From Myxococcota bacterium (GTDB taxonomy: Bacteria; Myxococcota_A; UBA9160; UBA4427), in assembly GCA_041389495.1 (NCBI GenBank), contig JAWKRT010000001.1:1550001-1614000 (forward strand): a stretch of 64,000 nucleotides of DNA, in the 5' to 3' direction. Positions 40,680 to 49,693 of the stretch are shown piece after piece (within the stretch, counting starts at the first letter, position 1; every line of letters begins with the position of its first letter). Under the pieces are notes generated by a model. The model saw only the letters and a list, made by a program, of their open reading frames with translations. It made no database searches and was not told where the DNA came from. The position numbers were made by a program, and so were the translations under genes.

Positions 40680-40738
40680 TGCCGACGAGAACCGCCGGAA
40701 CCGCCGGAACCGCCGAGAACCGACGAGAACCGACGAGG
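40680..40738. repeat. Short-unit tandem repeat upstream of a CaiB gene
   Basis: Variants of CGACGAGAAC and CGCCGGAAC follow one another (GACGAGAACCGCCGGAACCG, then CGGAACCGCCGAGAACCGAC, then GAGAACCGACGAGG), ending 15 bases before the ATG. Slippage could alter the leader length. Confidence 0.6.
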
Positions 40739-40752
40739 GAAGGAGGAGTGCG

Positions 40753-41958
40753 ATGCCGGGGCCGCTCGAGGGCGTGAAGGTGGTCGAGCTCGGCGTCTGG
40801 GTCGCAGGCCCGGCCGCGGGCGGAATCCTCGCCGACTGGGGCGCGGACGTCGTGAAGATCGAGCCGCCCGGCGTCGGCGACCCGGCGCGCCTGTTCAAGA
40901 CGATGCTCGGCGGCGACCTGCCGTTCAACCCCGTCTTCGAGATGGACAACCGCAGCAAGCGCAGCGTCGGCATCGACCTCGGGAGCGACGAGGGCCGCGC
41001 CATCGCGCTCGAGCTCGTCGACGGCGCCGACGTGTTCCTCACCAACGTGCGGCTGGCGGGCCTGCGGCGCCTCGGGCTCGACCCGGAGTCGCTCTGCGCG
41101 CGCAATCCGCGGCTCGTCTACTGCGCGATCACGGGCTTCGGCACGAGCGGGCCCGACGCCGACCGCGCGGCCTACGACATCGCCGCCTTCTGGGCGCGCT
41201 CGGGCATCGCGGCGTCGCTCACGAGCCAGGGCCATCACCCGCCGTTCCAGCGCGGCGGCATGGGCGACCACAACGCGGGGCTCGCGGGCGCGGCGGCCAT
41301 CTCGGCCGCGCTCTTCAAGCGCGCGCAGACGGGCCAGGGTCAGTTCGTGTCGACGTCGCTCCTGCGCGAAGGGCTCTACACGCTGTCGTTCGACCTCTCG
41401 ATCGCGTGCCGCTTCGGCATCCACGTCGCGCCCGCGAACCGCAAGACGATGGGCAACCCGTGCATCAACAACTACCAGGACAAGGACGGGCGCTGGTTCT
41501 GGATCGTCGGCCTCGAGGGCGACCGCCACTGGCCGCCGCTGTGCCGCGCGGTCGGGCACCCCGAGTGGGTGGAGGACGAGCGCTTCCGCGACGCGCGCGG
41601 GCGCGCGCAGAACGCGGCCGACCTGATCGGCAGGCTCGACGCCATCTTCGCGACGAAGTCGATCGACGAGTGGCGGCCGATCTTCGACGGCACGCCCGAC
41701 TTCTTCTGGTCGCCCGTGCAGACGATCGACGAGGTGCTCGCCGACGAGCAGGTGCACGCGTGCGGCGGGCTCGTCGAGGTGCCCGACGGCGACGCGACGA
41801 CGACGCTGCCCGCGACGCCGTGCGACTTCCACGGCACGCCGTGGAAGCCGCGCGCGATGGCGCCCGAGCACGGCGAGCACACCGACGAGGTGCTGCGCGA
41901 GCTCGGCCGCGACGACGCGGCGATCGCCGCGCTGCGCGAGAAGGGCGCCGTCGTCTGA
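40753..41958 (+). CDS. CaiB/BaiF (class III) CoA-transferase
   Basis: A 401-residue CoA-transferase of normal length. It starts GPLEGVKVVELGVWVAGP and ADWGADVVKIEPPGVGDP, has DNRSKRSVGIDL and the catalytic Asp at D172 in GMGDHNAGLAGAAAISAAL, and a C-terminal ATPCDFHGTPWKPRAMAPE with the GEHTDEVL motif. It moves CoA between carboxylic acids without ATP (succinyl-, formyl-, bile acid- or mesaconyl-CoA types). AGGAGGAG precedes the ATG. It sits between the ligase-hydratase operon and a D-aminoacylase-like gene. As members of this family catalyse the mesaconyl-CoA C1/C4 transfer, a link to the mcl/mch module is possible but no specific motif supports it. Confidence 0.92.
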   Translation: MPGPLEGVKVVELGVWVAGPAAGGILADWGADVVKIEPPGVGDPARLFKTMLGGDLPFNPVFEMDNRSKRSVGIDLGSDEGRAIALELVDGADVFLTNVRLAGLRRLGLDPESLCARNPRLVYCAITGFGTSGPDADRAAYDIAAFWARSGIAASLTSQGHHPPFQRGGMGDHNAGLAGAAAISAALFKRAQTGQGQFVSTSLLREGLYTLSFDLSIACRFGIHVAPANRKTMGNPCINNYQDKDGRWFWIVGLEGDRHWPPLCRAVGHPEWVEDERFRDARGRAQNAADLIGRLDAIFATKSIDEWRPIFDGTPDFFWSPVQTIDEVLADEQVHACGGLVEVPDGDATTTLPATPCDFHGTPWKPRAMAPEHGEHTDEVLRELGRDDAAIAALREKGAVV

Positions 41959-41982
41959 CGCGCGCGGGCGCGGGTGCGCGCC

Positions 41983-43671
41983 TCAGGCCCCGCGGATCAC
42001 CTCGCCCGGCAGCGCGCCCGTGTGCTTCCCGTTCTCCATCAGCACGGCGCCGTTCACGACGGTCGCGACGTAGCCCGTCGCGCCGACGACCCAGCGGTCG
42101 GTGCCGGCCGGGAAGTCGCGCGCGAGGTAGTGCGCGCCGGCCTCGAGCGCGTCGAGGTCGATCACGTTGAGGTCGGCCTTCGCGCCGACGCGCAGGACGC
42201 CGCGGTCGCGCAGGCCGTGGACGGCGGCCGGCATGCCGGTGAGGCGCCAGACGGCCTGCTCGAGCGTGAGCAGCTCGGGCACCCAGTCGGTGAGGAGCTT
42301 CGTCGTGTAATCGGCGCCGACGAAGCTCGCGAGGTGCGCGCCGCCGTCGGAGCTGCCGGCCATGACGAGCGGGTCGGCGACGGTCTGGCGCGTCACGAAG
42401 TCCATGAATGCGCGCGTCTCCTCGGTCGACGCCACCTCGAAGCTCGTCGCGAGATCCTCGGCGAGCGCGACGTCGAGGAAGGCGTCGAGCACGGGGATGC
42501 CGCGCTCCTGCGCGATGTCGCGGACGAGGCGTCCGAGCAGCGGGCGGTGCGCGTCGTCGCGCACCGCCTCGACGCACAGCTGCCCGAGGTCGAACGAGAC
42601 GTTGCGCGCGCCCTCGTCCTCGACCTCGGCGCGCATGCGCGCGCGCACGTCGGGGTCGCGCAGGCGGCGCAGCCGCTCGGCCTGCGGCGCCGTCAGCACC
42701 GCGCGCCAGGTCGGCAGCTCGTCGAACACGAACGTGTCGCACAGGCGGATGTGCAGGCCGAGCTTCTGCGTCGCGAACTGCGGGTGGACGCGCGCGCCGC
42801 GCGCCGCCGCCTCGCGCGCGAACTCGAGCGTGCGCTGCCAGGCCATCGGCGTGTTCGGCGTCGGCGCGAGCAGGCCGAGCGAGACGGGCTTGCCCGACAC
42901 GCGGTAGAGCTCGAGCACGAGCGCGCGGTCCTGCTCGTCGTGCCCCTCGGCGTGCGAGCGCGGGATGATCTCGATCGCGCCGTGGTCGAACTCGGCGAGC
43001 ACCGACGCGAGCGCGACGATCTCCTCGTGCGCGGCGTGGTTGCACGGCACCTCGCGGCCGTCCTCGCCGACGTGCACGTCGAGCTGCGAGGTCGAGAAGC
43101 CGATCGCGCCCTCGCGCATGCTCTCGCGCACGAGCGCCTGCATCGCGGCGATCTCGTCGGCCGTGGCCGCGCGCTCGCTCGCGTCGTCGCCCATCACATA
43201 GCGGCGCACGGCGCAGTGCCCGACGTAGCCGCCCGCGTTCACGCCGAGGCGGCCGTCGAGCCGGCGCCAGAAGTCGTCGAAGCTGCCGCCCCCGAACGTG
43301 AAGCCCTCGGCGAGCGCCTCCTTCGACATGCCCTCGACCCGGCTCAGCATGCCCGCGAGCCACGGCACGTCCTCGGGGCGCGACGGCGCCAGCGTGAAGC
43401 CGCAGTTGCCCGTCAGCACGGTGGTCACGCCGTGCCACGACGAGGGCGACGCGGTCGGGTCCCAGTCGAGCTGCACGTCGTAGTGCGTGTGCGTGTCGAT
43501 GAAGCCCGGCGTCACGACGGCGCCGTCGGCGGCGATCGCGCGCAGCGCGGGCCCGTCGCAGCGTCCGATGCGCGCGATGCGTCCGCCGCGCACGCCGACG
43601 TCCGCCGTGTAGGGCGCGATGCCCGTGCCGTCGACCACGCGGCCGCCGCGAATCACGAGATCCCAGGTCAT
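41983..43671 (-). CDS. N-acyl-D-amino-acid deacylase-like amidohydrolase
   Basis: A 562-residue metal-dependent amidohydrolase. It opens WDLVIRGGRVVDGTG, has the metal motif DTHTHYDVQLDWDP near 59-72, NCGFTLAPS near 89, EIIPRSH near 239 and a C-terminal SSDGGAHLASF with the final Asp near 449. These features fit the D-aminoacylase/dihydroorotase-like group, which cleaves N-acyl-D-amino acids or similar amides. The DTHTHYD motif and the length near 560 match aminoacylases better than hydantoinases. The start at ATG 43671 has no strong ribosome binding site. Substrate is uncertain. Confidence 0.88.
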   Translation of the reverse strand: MTWDLVIRGGRVVDGTGIAPYTADVGVRGGRIARIGRCDGPALRAIAADGAVVTPGFIDTHTHYDVQLDWDPTASPSSWHGVTTVLTGNCGFTLAPSRPEDVPWLAGMLSRVEGMSKEALAEGFTFGGGSFDDFWRRLDGRLGVNAGGYVGHCAVRRYVMGDDASERAATADEIAAMQALVRESMREGAIGFSTSQLDVHVGEDGREVPCNHAAHEEIVALASVLAEFDHGAIEIIPRSHAEGHDEQDRALVLELYRVSGKPVSLGLLAPTPNTPMAWQRTLEFAREAAARGARVHPQFATQKLGLHIRLCDTFVFDELPTWRAVLTAPQAERLRRLRDPDVRARMRAEVEDEGARNVSFDLGQLCVEAVRDDAHRPLLGRLVRDIAQERGIPVLDAFLDVALAEDLATSFEVASTEETRAFMDFVTRQTVADPLVMAGSSDGGAHLASFVGADYTTKLLTDWVPELLTLEQAVWRLTGMPAAVHGLRDRGVLRVGAKADLNVIDLDALEAGAHYLARDFPAGTDRWVVGATGYVATVVNGAVLMENGKHTGALPGEVIRGA

Positions 43672-43769
43672 CCGTCCGTCCTCCGGCGGGCGCCGCGCGC
43701 GCCGCTCTCGCGCGCCGCGCGTTCTTCGCTTGCAGCGGGCGGCGCCGCGGGGGCAGCATACGCGCCCGC

Positions 43770-44177
43770 ATGCCGCTCGAGCACATCGATCCGCCGACGC
43801 TGATGAAGCCGATGGGGTACACGCACGTGGTCGCGGCCACGGGCGCCCGCACGCTCTACGTGGCGGGGCAGGGCGCCTTCGACGCGCAGTGGCAGCTCGT
43901 CGGGCCGGGCGACCTCGAGGCGCAGGCGCGGCAGGCCTACGGGAACCTGCTGCTCGCGCTCGAGGGCGCGGGAGCGGGCCCCGAGCACATCGCGAAGAGC
44001 ACGATGTACGTGGTCGGCCTCGAGCAGGCGAAGCTGCCCGCCGTGATGCGCGGCATCGCCGCCGCGCTCGGCGGCCGCGATGCGCGCCCGCCGGCGTCGA
44101 CGATGGTCGGCGTCGAGCGGCTCGCGATGGACGGCATGCTGATCGAGATCGAGGCGATCGCGGTCGTCGACGCCTGA
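43770..44177 (+). CDS. RidA/YjgF family protein
   Basis: A 135-residue member of the Rid family, which hydrolyses reactive enamine/imine intermediates. It shows GYTHVVAATGARTLYVAGQG near 16-35, QARQAYGNLLLALEGAGAG, and STMVGVERLAMDGMLIEIEA at the end. The arginine expected near residue 105 in RidA proper is replaced by a Ser/Thr-rich turn (PPASTMVGV), so it belongs to a non-canonical subgroup whose enamine activity is uncertain. It precedes the esterase by 36 bases and probably shares its transcript. CATACG near 43757-43762 may be a -10 box. Confidence 0.87.
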   Translation: MPLEHIDPPTLMKPMGYTHVVAATGARTLYVAGQGAFDAQWQLVGPGDLEAQARQAYGNLLLALEGAGAGPEHIAKSTMYVVGLEQAKLPAVMRGIAAALGGRDARPPASTMVGVERLAMDGMLIEIEAIAVVDA

Positions 44178-44213
44178 GCGAACGAACGAGCGAGACGCAG
44201 GAGGAGAAGACCG

Positions 44214-45149
44214 ATGCCCGTCGACCCGCAGGTGACACCGCTGCTCGAGGCCATGGCCGGCATGGCCCAGATCGACTGGTGGTCGATGGACCCCGCCGTG
44301 ATGCGGCAGGGCTTCGGCACCGTCGGCCCCGAGCCCGAGAAGATCGAGGTGGCGAAGGTGGTCGACCGCACGATCCCCGGCCCGGCGGGCGAGATTCCCG
44401 TGCGCATCTACACGCCGGAGGGCACGGGGCCGTTCCCGCTCGTCGCCTTCTTCCACGGCGGCGGCTTCGTGCTCTGCGGCCTCGATTCGCACGACACGCT
44501 CGCGCGCGCCCTCTGCCGCGGCGCGGGCGCCATCGTCGTCTCGGTCGACTACCGGCTCGCGCCCGAGTCGAAGTTCCCGGCCGCGGCCGACGATTGCTAT
44601 GCGGCGACGAAGTGGGTGGCCGACCATGCCGCCGAGCTCGGCGGCGACGCCGAGCGCCTCGCCGTCGCGGGCGACAGCGCGGGCGGCAACCTCTCGGCCG
44701 TCACCGCCCTCCTCGCGAAGCGCAAGGGCGGGCCGAGGCTCGTGCACCAGCTCCTCGTCTATCCCGTCACGTCCCACGAGCCCGACACCGACTCCTACCG
44801 CGAGAACGCCGAGGGCTTCTTCCTCACGGCCGACATGATGAAGTGGTTCACGCACCACTACCTGCGCGACGCGAAGGACGCGAAGGACCCGCTCGCCGCG
44901 CCCATCCACGCGACGAAGGCCGACCTCGCCGGCCTCCCGCCCGCGACCGTCATCACCGCGGAGTACGACCCGCTGCGCGACGAGGGCGAGGCCTACGGCC
45001 GGATGCTCGAGGACGCGGGCGTCGGCACGCTGATCGTCCGCTACGACGGCATGATCCACGGCTTCGTCTCGATGTTCGGCGTGCTCGACAAGGGCCGCGA
45101 CGCGGTCGAGCTGTGCAGCAAGCGCCTGCGCGAGGCCTTCGGCGCCTAG
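44214..45149 (+). CDS. Alpha/beta hydrolase, hormone-sensitive-lipase family esterase
   Basis: A 311-residue esterase. The oxyanion hole is FFHGGGFVLC near 79-88, the nucleophile S in GDSAGGN near 156, the acid in ITAEYDPLRDEG and the histidine in GMIHGFVSM near 282. VDYRLAPESKFPAA is characteristic of the HSL (class IV) family, which hydrolyses short acyl esters. GGAGAAG precedes the ATG. Upstream lies the RidA gene and downstream a small membrane protein gene with a GTG start, so these could form one transcript. Natural substrate unknown. Confidence 0.92.
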   Translation: MPVDPQVTPLLEAMAGMAQIDWWSMDPAVMRQGFGTVGPEPEKIEVAKVVDRTIPGPAGEIPVRIYTPEGTGPFPLVAFFHGGGFVLCGLDSHDTLARALCRGAGAIVVSVDYRLAPESKFPAAADDCYAATKWVADHAAELGGDAERLAVAGDSAGGNLSAVTALLAKRKGGPRLVHQLLVYPVTSHEPDTDSYRENAEGFFLTADMMKWFTHHYLRDAKDAKDPLAAPIHATKADLAGLPPATVITAEYDPLRDEGEAYGRMLEDAGVGTLIVRYDGMIHGFVSMFGVLDKGRDAVELCSKRLREAFGA

Positions 45150-45160
45150 CGAGCGCGAGC

Positions 45161-45685
45161 GTGGTCGACCCGTTCTCGGCGCTCGAGTCGCTGGCGGAGA
45201 TCGGAATCGCGATCACCGGCTTCGCCGGGCTCGTCGCGGCGATCGGGCATCGGCGCGACGAGCCACTCTCGCTGCTCGAACGCAGCAATCTCCGCGCGCT
45301 CCTCTTGTGGAGCCTCGGTGCGACGTTCCTCGCCTACGTTCCGGTCGTGCTCGCGATCCACACGAGCGACGAGCCGTGGCGCGCCTCGCTCGCGGTCTTC
45401 GCCGCGTTCCACTCCTTCGTGTACTACGAGGTGTTCCGCGGGCGGCGCGATGCGCGCCGCCGCCGCGAGGGCGACGTCGCACTCACCACGTTCTCCAGGT
45501 TCCTGATCGTGTTCGGGTTCGTCGTGCTGGGGTTCGAAGTCGCCGCGGCGGCGGGCGCGTTCGCGTCGAGCGCCGCGACGGTCTACGTCGTCGCCGTCCT
45601 CTGGTTCCTGTTCCTCGCGGTCACGCGCTTCGCGACGCTCGTCGCCGGCCACCTGCGCGTGGACGGGGAGGAGGAAGCGGGCTGA
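45161..45685 (+). CDS. Small membrane protein, unknown
   Basis: A 174-residue protein with about four hydrophobic segments (8-28, 47-70, 80-95 and 115-160, the last ending YVVAVLWFLFLAVTRF). A GTG start 11 bases after the esterase stop reads MVDPFSALESLAEIGIAITG. No family is recognised. The 3' end overlaps the convergent DUF1801 gene by 65 bases. The hydrophobic pattern is repeated and consistent, which supports coding. Confidence 0.75.
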   Translation: MVDPFSALESLAEIGIAITGFAGLVAAIGHRRDEPLSLLERSNLRALLLWSLGATFLAYVPVVLAIHTSDEPWRASLAVFAAFHSFVYYEVFRGRRDARRRREGDVALTTFSRFLIVFGFVVLGFEVAAAAGAFASSAATVYVVAVLWFLFLAVTRFATLVAGHLRVDGEEEAG

Positions 45686-46112
45686 CCGGGCCGGCCTCCC
45701 GTTCCACGCGCCTTCGCATGTCGGCGCAGGCGGCCTCGACGAGCGCCTCGAGCGCGGCGGCATCGACCTCCACGCCGGGCCGGAGCTCGACGTGCCGCAT
45801 GAAGCGCCCGGTGCCCTCGAGCAGGCCGGCGGGGTCGCGCAGCTCGGCGCCGCGGAAGAAGCCGACGTTCACGTGCGCGCGGAAGGCGTCGACGTAGGCG
45901 AATGCCGCGTCGCCGATGCACGCGGTCGGATGCCCGTCGTGCAGCAGCTCGCGCACGTCGGCGCCGCAGCCGCGCATCACCCCGAACCAGTGCTCGGCGA
46001 TCGAGCCGAGCGCGCCCGCGCGGTCGCGCATCCAGCGCTCGATGGCCGGGTCGTGCGCGACGGCGCCGGGGAACCGCAGCAGCTCGGTCGCGCGCTCGCT
46101 CTTCGTCGCCAT
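45621..46112 (-). CDS. DUF1801-like protein
   Basis: A 163-residue cytosolic protein of the DUF1801 (YdhG-like) type: WFGVMRGCGADVRELLHDGH near 42-61, CIGDAAFAYVDAFRAHVNVG and FFRGAELRDPAGLLEGTG. Members have a small alpha/beta fold related to iron-chaperone frataxin, with no proven activity. The last 20 residues, Pro/Arg-rich, are encoded where the gene overlaps the convergent membrane-protein gene and are likely non-conserved. Upstream within 150 bases is the TolB-like gene on the same strand. Confidence 0.8.
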   Translation of the reverse strand: MATKSERATELLRFPGAVAHDPAIERWMRDRAGALGSIAEHWFGVMRGCGADVRELLHDGHPTACIGDAAFAYVDAFRAHVNVGFFRGAELRDPAGLLEGTGRFMRHVELRPGVEVDAAALEALVEAACADMRRRVEREAGPVSPLPPPRPRAGGRRRASRSA

Positions 46113-46261
46113 GCGCGGCGTCAGGCCGACGGCCGCGCGAACGGGATGCGCGCGAAGACGAACGCCGGCCGCACGAGGGAGCGGCCCGCTCGCGCCAACG
46201 AGATCCGGGAGCGGGACGAGGGCGCGTCGCGGGCTTCCATTCTCGTTCCTTCTCCCCGTCG

Positions 46262-48028
46262 TCAGGCGATCGGTACGGCGGCCGCGGCCGTCGGAGCGTG
46301 CGGCCGGAGGTCGACTCCGAACCGCTCCCGCTCGACGTCGGTCGCGCGCGCGCACGCGGCGCGGAAGTCGTAGGGCACCTCGTCGGCGCAGTCGGGCCAC
46401 GTGCCGGTCGCGATCCAGGCGTCGACCAGGCCGAGGCGCGCGCACAGGCGCGGGAAGCGCGGGTCGTCGCGGAGCGCGGGCATGTTCGCCTGGAAGAGGA
46501 TCGACGGGCGGTAGGCGTCGGGGCCCATGACGTCGGCGGGAGTGCCGGCGGGGCCGAGGCGCGCCGCGTCGGCGAGACGATAGGCGTCGTCGACGAGGCC
46601 GAGGTGGGCGGTGTAGACGAGGCGCGCGAGGTCGATGCCGCCGGTCGCGCGCACGTGCGCGTCGAGCGCGTCGCGCCAGGCGGCGAGGCTCGCGGGCGTC
46701 GGGCTCCGACTCGTTCGGATGAACGCGAGGCCGTCCTCGAACTCGCGCAGCTCGCGTCGCTCGGCGAGGGCGAGCAGGCGGTCGATCGCCGCCGCGTCGC
46801 CGAGGAACAGGTACGCGCGCAGCAGGCTCGAGACGGGGAAGCTCATCGCGGGCATGCGCTCGACGAGGTCTTCGTAGACGGGAACGGCTTCGGCGACGCG
46901 GCCGGCGGCCATGCGCGCGAGCGCGACGAAGTTCGCGGTCATCGGGTCGAGCGCGTCGAGACGGTAGGCGCGCTCGGCCTCGTCGAGGCTCTCGCGCACG
47001 CGGCCGAGCGTGCGCAGGAACCAGCTGACGTAGCGTCGCCCGTCGCCCGAGCCGGGCGAGCGCATGAGCCGCTCGATCGCGGCGCTCGCCTCGACGAAGC
47101 TCCCGAACGGCGGCACGACGAAGAGCCGCGCGGCGAGTGCATCGACGTTGTGCGGGTCGGCCCCGAGCGCGCGCGCGGCCTCGCGCTCGACGCGGGCCGC
47201 ACACGCGGGGCGCGCCGCGAAGGGCTCGTACGCGTGGATCCACGCGCGCAGGTAGGCGAGCCGCCCCCACGCCTCCGCGAATCCGGGAGCGCGCTCCGTC
47301 ACCGTCTCGAGCTGGGCGACGCGCGCGCGCAGCTCGTCCGGCGCGTACGACGCCGGGATGGCGCGCAGGTAGAGGTCGTACGTCTCGGCGTCGACGGACG
47401 CCGTCGCACCCCTCGACGCGAACGTGTGGTCGAGCGCGCGCGCGATGCTCTCCGCGATCTCGTCCTGCACGGCGAACACGTCCTCGAGCGCGCGGTCGTA
47501 GCGCTCGGCCCAGAGCGTCGCGCGCGTGGCGCCGTCGACGAGCTGCGCGTGGATGCGCACCTGGCCGGCCGCGCGCCGCACCGAGCCGTCGATCACGTGC
47601 GAGCAGCGCAGCTCCTCGGCCGCACCCACCTTCCGTTCGCCCCGGAGCTGGAAGCTCGACGCGCGCCCGATCACGCGCAGCTTCGTCCCGCGCGCGAGTC
47701 GCCAGATGAGCTCCTCGCTGATGCCGTCGGAGAAGAACTGCATCTCCGCGTCGTTCGACAGGTTGTCGAACGCGAGCACGGCGACGATCGGGTCGCTCTC
47801 GGCGGGAGGGGGGGCGTCGAGCGCCGCGGGCGGGGATGCGCCGCGCGGTGCGTCGGCGTGCGCCGCGTCGCGCGCGGCGCGCGAGCGGCGGAACAGCGCG
47901 ACGAACCGCCGCGTCCCCATCGCGAGCGCGGAGAACACGATGCCCGCGACCGCGCCGAGCGCCGCGATCCCGCTCAGCAGCGCGTCGTTGTCGCGGATCC
48001 AGGCGGCGAGGTCGGAGAGCGCGGGCAC
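46262..48028 (-). CDS. TolB-like/TPR protein with one membrane anchor
   Basis: A 588-residue protein: an N-terminal membrane segment (about 18-38), an Ala/Pro linker, a TolB-like region (82-200) with VAVLAFDNLSNDAEMQFFSDG, SEELIWRLARGTKLRVIGR and RVHAQLVD-like RIHAQLVDGATRATLWAERYD, then a C-terminal stretch of TPR-type helical repeats (about 240-560). This architecture occurs downstream of adenylate cyclase or winged-helix domains in signalling proteins; here no effector domain is fused. It should lie in the cytoplasm or periplasm with a single anchor, and the function would be scaffolding. GTG/ATG alternatives exist; the ATG at 48028 fits. Confidence 0.85.
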   Translation of the reverse strand: MPALSDLAAWIRDNDALLSGIAALGAVAGIVFSALAMGTRRFVALFRRSRAARDAAHADAPRGASPPAALDAPPPAESDPIVAVLAFDNLSNDAEMQFFSDGISEELIWRLARGTKLRVIGRASSFQLRGERKVGAAEELRCSHVIDGSVRRAAGQVRIHAQLVDGATRATLWAERYDRALEDVFAVQDEIAESIARALDHTFASRGATASVDAETYDLYLRAIPASYAPDELRARVAQLETVTERAPGFAEAWGRLAYLRAWIHAYEPFAARPACAARVEREAARALGADPHNVDALAARLFVVPPFGSFVEASAAIERLMRSPGSGDGRRYVSWFLRTLGRVRESLDEAERAYRLDALDPMTANFVALARMAAGRVAEAVPVYEDLVERMPAMSFPVSSLLRAYLFLGDAAAIDRLLALAERRELREFEDGLAFIRTSRSPTPASLAAWRDALDAHVRATGGIDLARLVYTAHLGLVDDAYRLADAARLGPAGTPADVMGPDAYRPSILFQANMPALRDDPRFPRLCARLGLVDAWIATGTWPDCADEVPYDFRAACARATDVERERFGVDLRPHAPTAAAAVPIA

Positions 48029-48104
48029 GGCGCGCGGAGCCTATCCGATCGCCGCGGGCGCAGGCGAGGACGCCGCCGCGCGCGCCGCCTGTGCTCCGGC
48101 GCCG

Positions 48105-48830
48105 CTAGGCGACGACGAGCCGGTACCCGACGTCGAGCTCTTCGCGCTCGAGCAGGTGTCCCCAGCGCCGCTGCCAGGCGCCGGAGTCGAGGTCCTGCTG
48201 GAGGCGCGCGACGCCTTCGTCGACGCCGTCGATGCGCGCGAAGACGGAGATGGCCGCGCGGACGCTCGCATCGAGGTAGGCGTGCGGGCGCCGCCAGTAG
48301 GCGCCGAGGAAGCCGTCCGAGCAGTCGTGGGGCACGGGCACGTCGACGACGTCGGCGCCGCCGAGCGCGCGCGCGACGGCCGCGACCGTCGGCATCGTGC
48401 GTCGGTCGAGCCCGGCGATCGCGGGAAAGTAGTCCGCGATCCAGAAGCCGTCGCCCGCCGTGTCGAAGGTGAACACGACCACGCGCTCGCGCGCGACGCG
48501 CCGCAGCTCGCGCAGCCCCCGCGCGACGTCGGGCCAGTGGTGTGCGGTGAGGACGGCGAGCGACGCGTCGAAGCTCGCATCGCGAAACGGAAGGGCCATC
48601 GCCGAGCCGCGCACCGCGGGCGCCGCGTCGCGAGCGCGCTGACCGAGCATGACCCGCGACGGCTCGACCGCGACCACGTCGCGATCGCGCGGCTCGTAGG
48701 AGCCCGCGCCCGCGCCGACGTTCACGACGCGGCGCGCGCTCCCGAGCGCGCGCACGATCTGCGAGGCGATGCGCGGGTCCGCGCGCCGCCGTCCGCCGTA
48801 GCCCTGGCCGATCGTGTCGTAGAGGGTCAT
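48105..48830 (-). CDS. SAM-dependent methyltransferase
   Basis: A 241-residue class I methyltransferase. The SAM loop is VVNVGAGAGSYEPRDRDVVAVEPS (motif I near 35-58), followed by GSAMALPFRDASFDASLAVLTAHHW for motifs II and III and LRELRRVARERVVVF. The acceptor region is YFPAIAGLD. Substrate cannot be inferred. The ATG has GAAGCG upstream and is 30 bases after the end of the next methyltransferase gene, which reads the same way, so both are probably in one operon. Confidence 0.85.
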   Translation of the reverse strand: MTLYDTIGQGYGGRRRADPRIASQIVRALGSARRVVNVGAGAGSYEPRDRDVVAVEPSRVMLGQRARDAAPAVRGSAMALPFRDASFDASLAVLTAHHWPDVARGLRELRRVARERVVVFTFDTAGDGFWIADYFPAIAGLDRRTMPTVAAVARALGGADVVDVPVPHDCSDGFLGAYWRRPHAYLDASVRAAISVFARIDGVDEGVARLQQDLDSGAWQRRWGHLLEREELDVGYRLVVA

Positions 48831-48860
48831 CGCTTCCGCACCGCGGCGTCGGCCGCCCGC

Positions 48861-49661
48861 TCAGTGCGCCACGCCGCGCACCGCCCACGCGCGCGCGCGC
48901 AGGCGCACGGGCGCGCCCGCCCGCGGCGCGAGGCGCCGTTCGAGCCGCGCGCGCAAGGCCTCGCGGCCCACGGCGTCGAGCGATGCGACGTAGCTCGGCG
49001 CCGGCCCCGTGCCGCGGAGGAACGGCGCCCAGTAGTCGTCGAAGCTCGCGAAGTCGGTCGCGATCGCGAGCGCATCGTCGCGCAGGTCGTCGAGGTCGCA
49101 CTCGCGGAAGAGCGAGGCGAGCGCCGACGCGCGGCACAGCGGGAAGCGCGCGCCCTCGTCGAGCGCGGCGGCGCGCGCATCGATCGCCGCGGCCTCGTCC
49201 CAGAAGACGCGCAGCAGCTCCATGCCGTCGGCGTAGTCCCAGACGCAGGCGGCGAGGCTTCCGCCCGGGCGCAGGCGCTCGCGCATCGCCGCGACGGCGG
49301 CGCGCGCGTCGGGCAGGAAGTTGAACACGAGCGCGGAGGCGACGGCGTCGAACCCGCCGGCGCGCGCGGGAAGCGCGTCGACGCCCGCGACGACGAACGA
49401 GACGCGCGGGTCGGCGAGCTGCGCGCGCGCGTGCTCGACGAAGGAGGCCGACGGATCGCACGCGACGACCGATGCCGGCTCGCCGTCCGCGCAGATCGCC
49501 GCCGTCAGCGCACCCGTGCCGCACCCGACCTCGAGCCAGTGCGAGCCCGGGGCCTCGCGCAGCCAGGCGACGAACGCGTTCGCGAGCGGTCGACTCCAGC
49601 GGCCCATGTAGGCCTCGTACGCCGCGCCCTCCCGCCAGCGATCGCTCGGGACATCGCTCAT
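48861..49661 (-). CDS. SAM-dependent methyltransferase
   Basis: A 266-residue class I methyltransferase: HWLEVGCGTGALTAAICADG near 41-60, VVACDPSASFVEHA, and FDAVASALVFNFLPDA with WDYADGMELLRVFWDEA following. The pattern resembles UbiE/Coq5- or phospholipid-type enzymes but no substrate motif stands out. GGAGG is before ATG 49661. It overlaps no neighbour, with 32 bases to the hydrolase gene upstream and 30 to the next methyltransferase, consistent with a three-gene operon. Confidence 0.87.
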   Translation of the reverse strand: MSDVPSDRWREGAAYEAYMGRWSRPLANAFVAWLREAPGSHWLEVGCGTGALTAAICADGEPASVVACDPSASFVEHARAQLADPRVSFVVAGVDALPARAGGFDAVASALVFNFLPDARAAVAAMRERLRPGGSLAACVWDYADGMELLRVFWDEAAAIDARAAALDEGARFPLCRASALASLFRECDLDDLRDDALAIATDFASFDDYWAPFLRGTGPAPSYVASLDAVGREALRARLERRLAPRAGAPVRLRARAWAVRGVAH

Positions 49662-49693
49662 GGCCTGCCTCCGTTCGCCGCGCGCGGCGCGCG

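Noticed and set aside
43619..45685. A 688-codon plus frame across RidA, esterase and membrane gene
   Set aside because: Only the final 174 codons (from GTG 45161) show a sensible protein; the earlier part is a shadow of two better genes.
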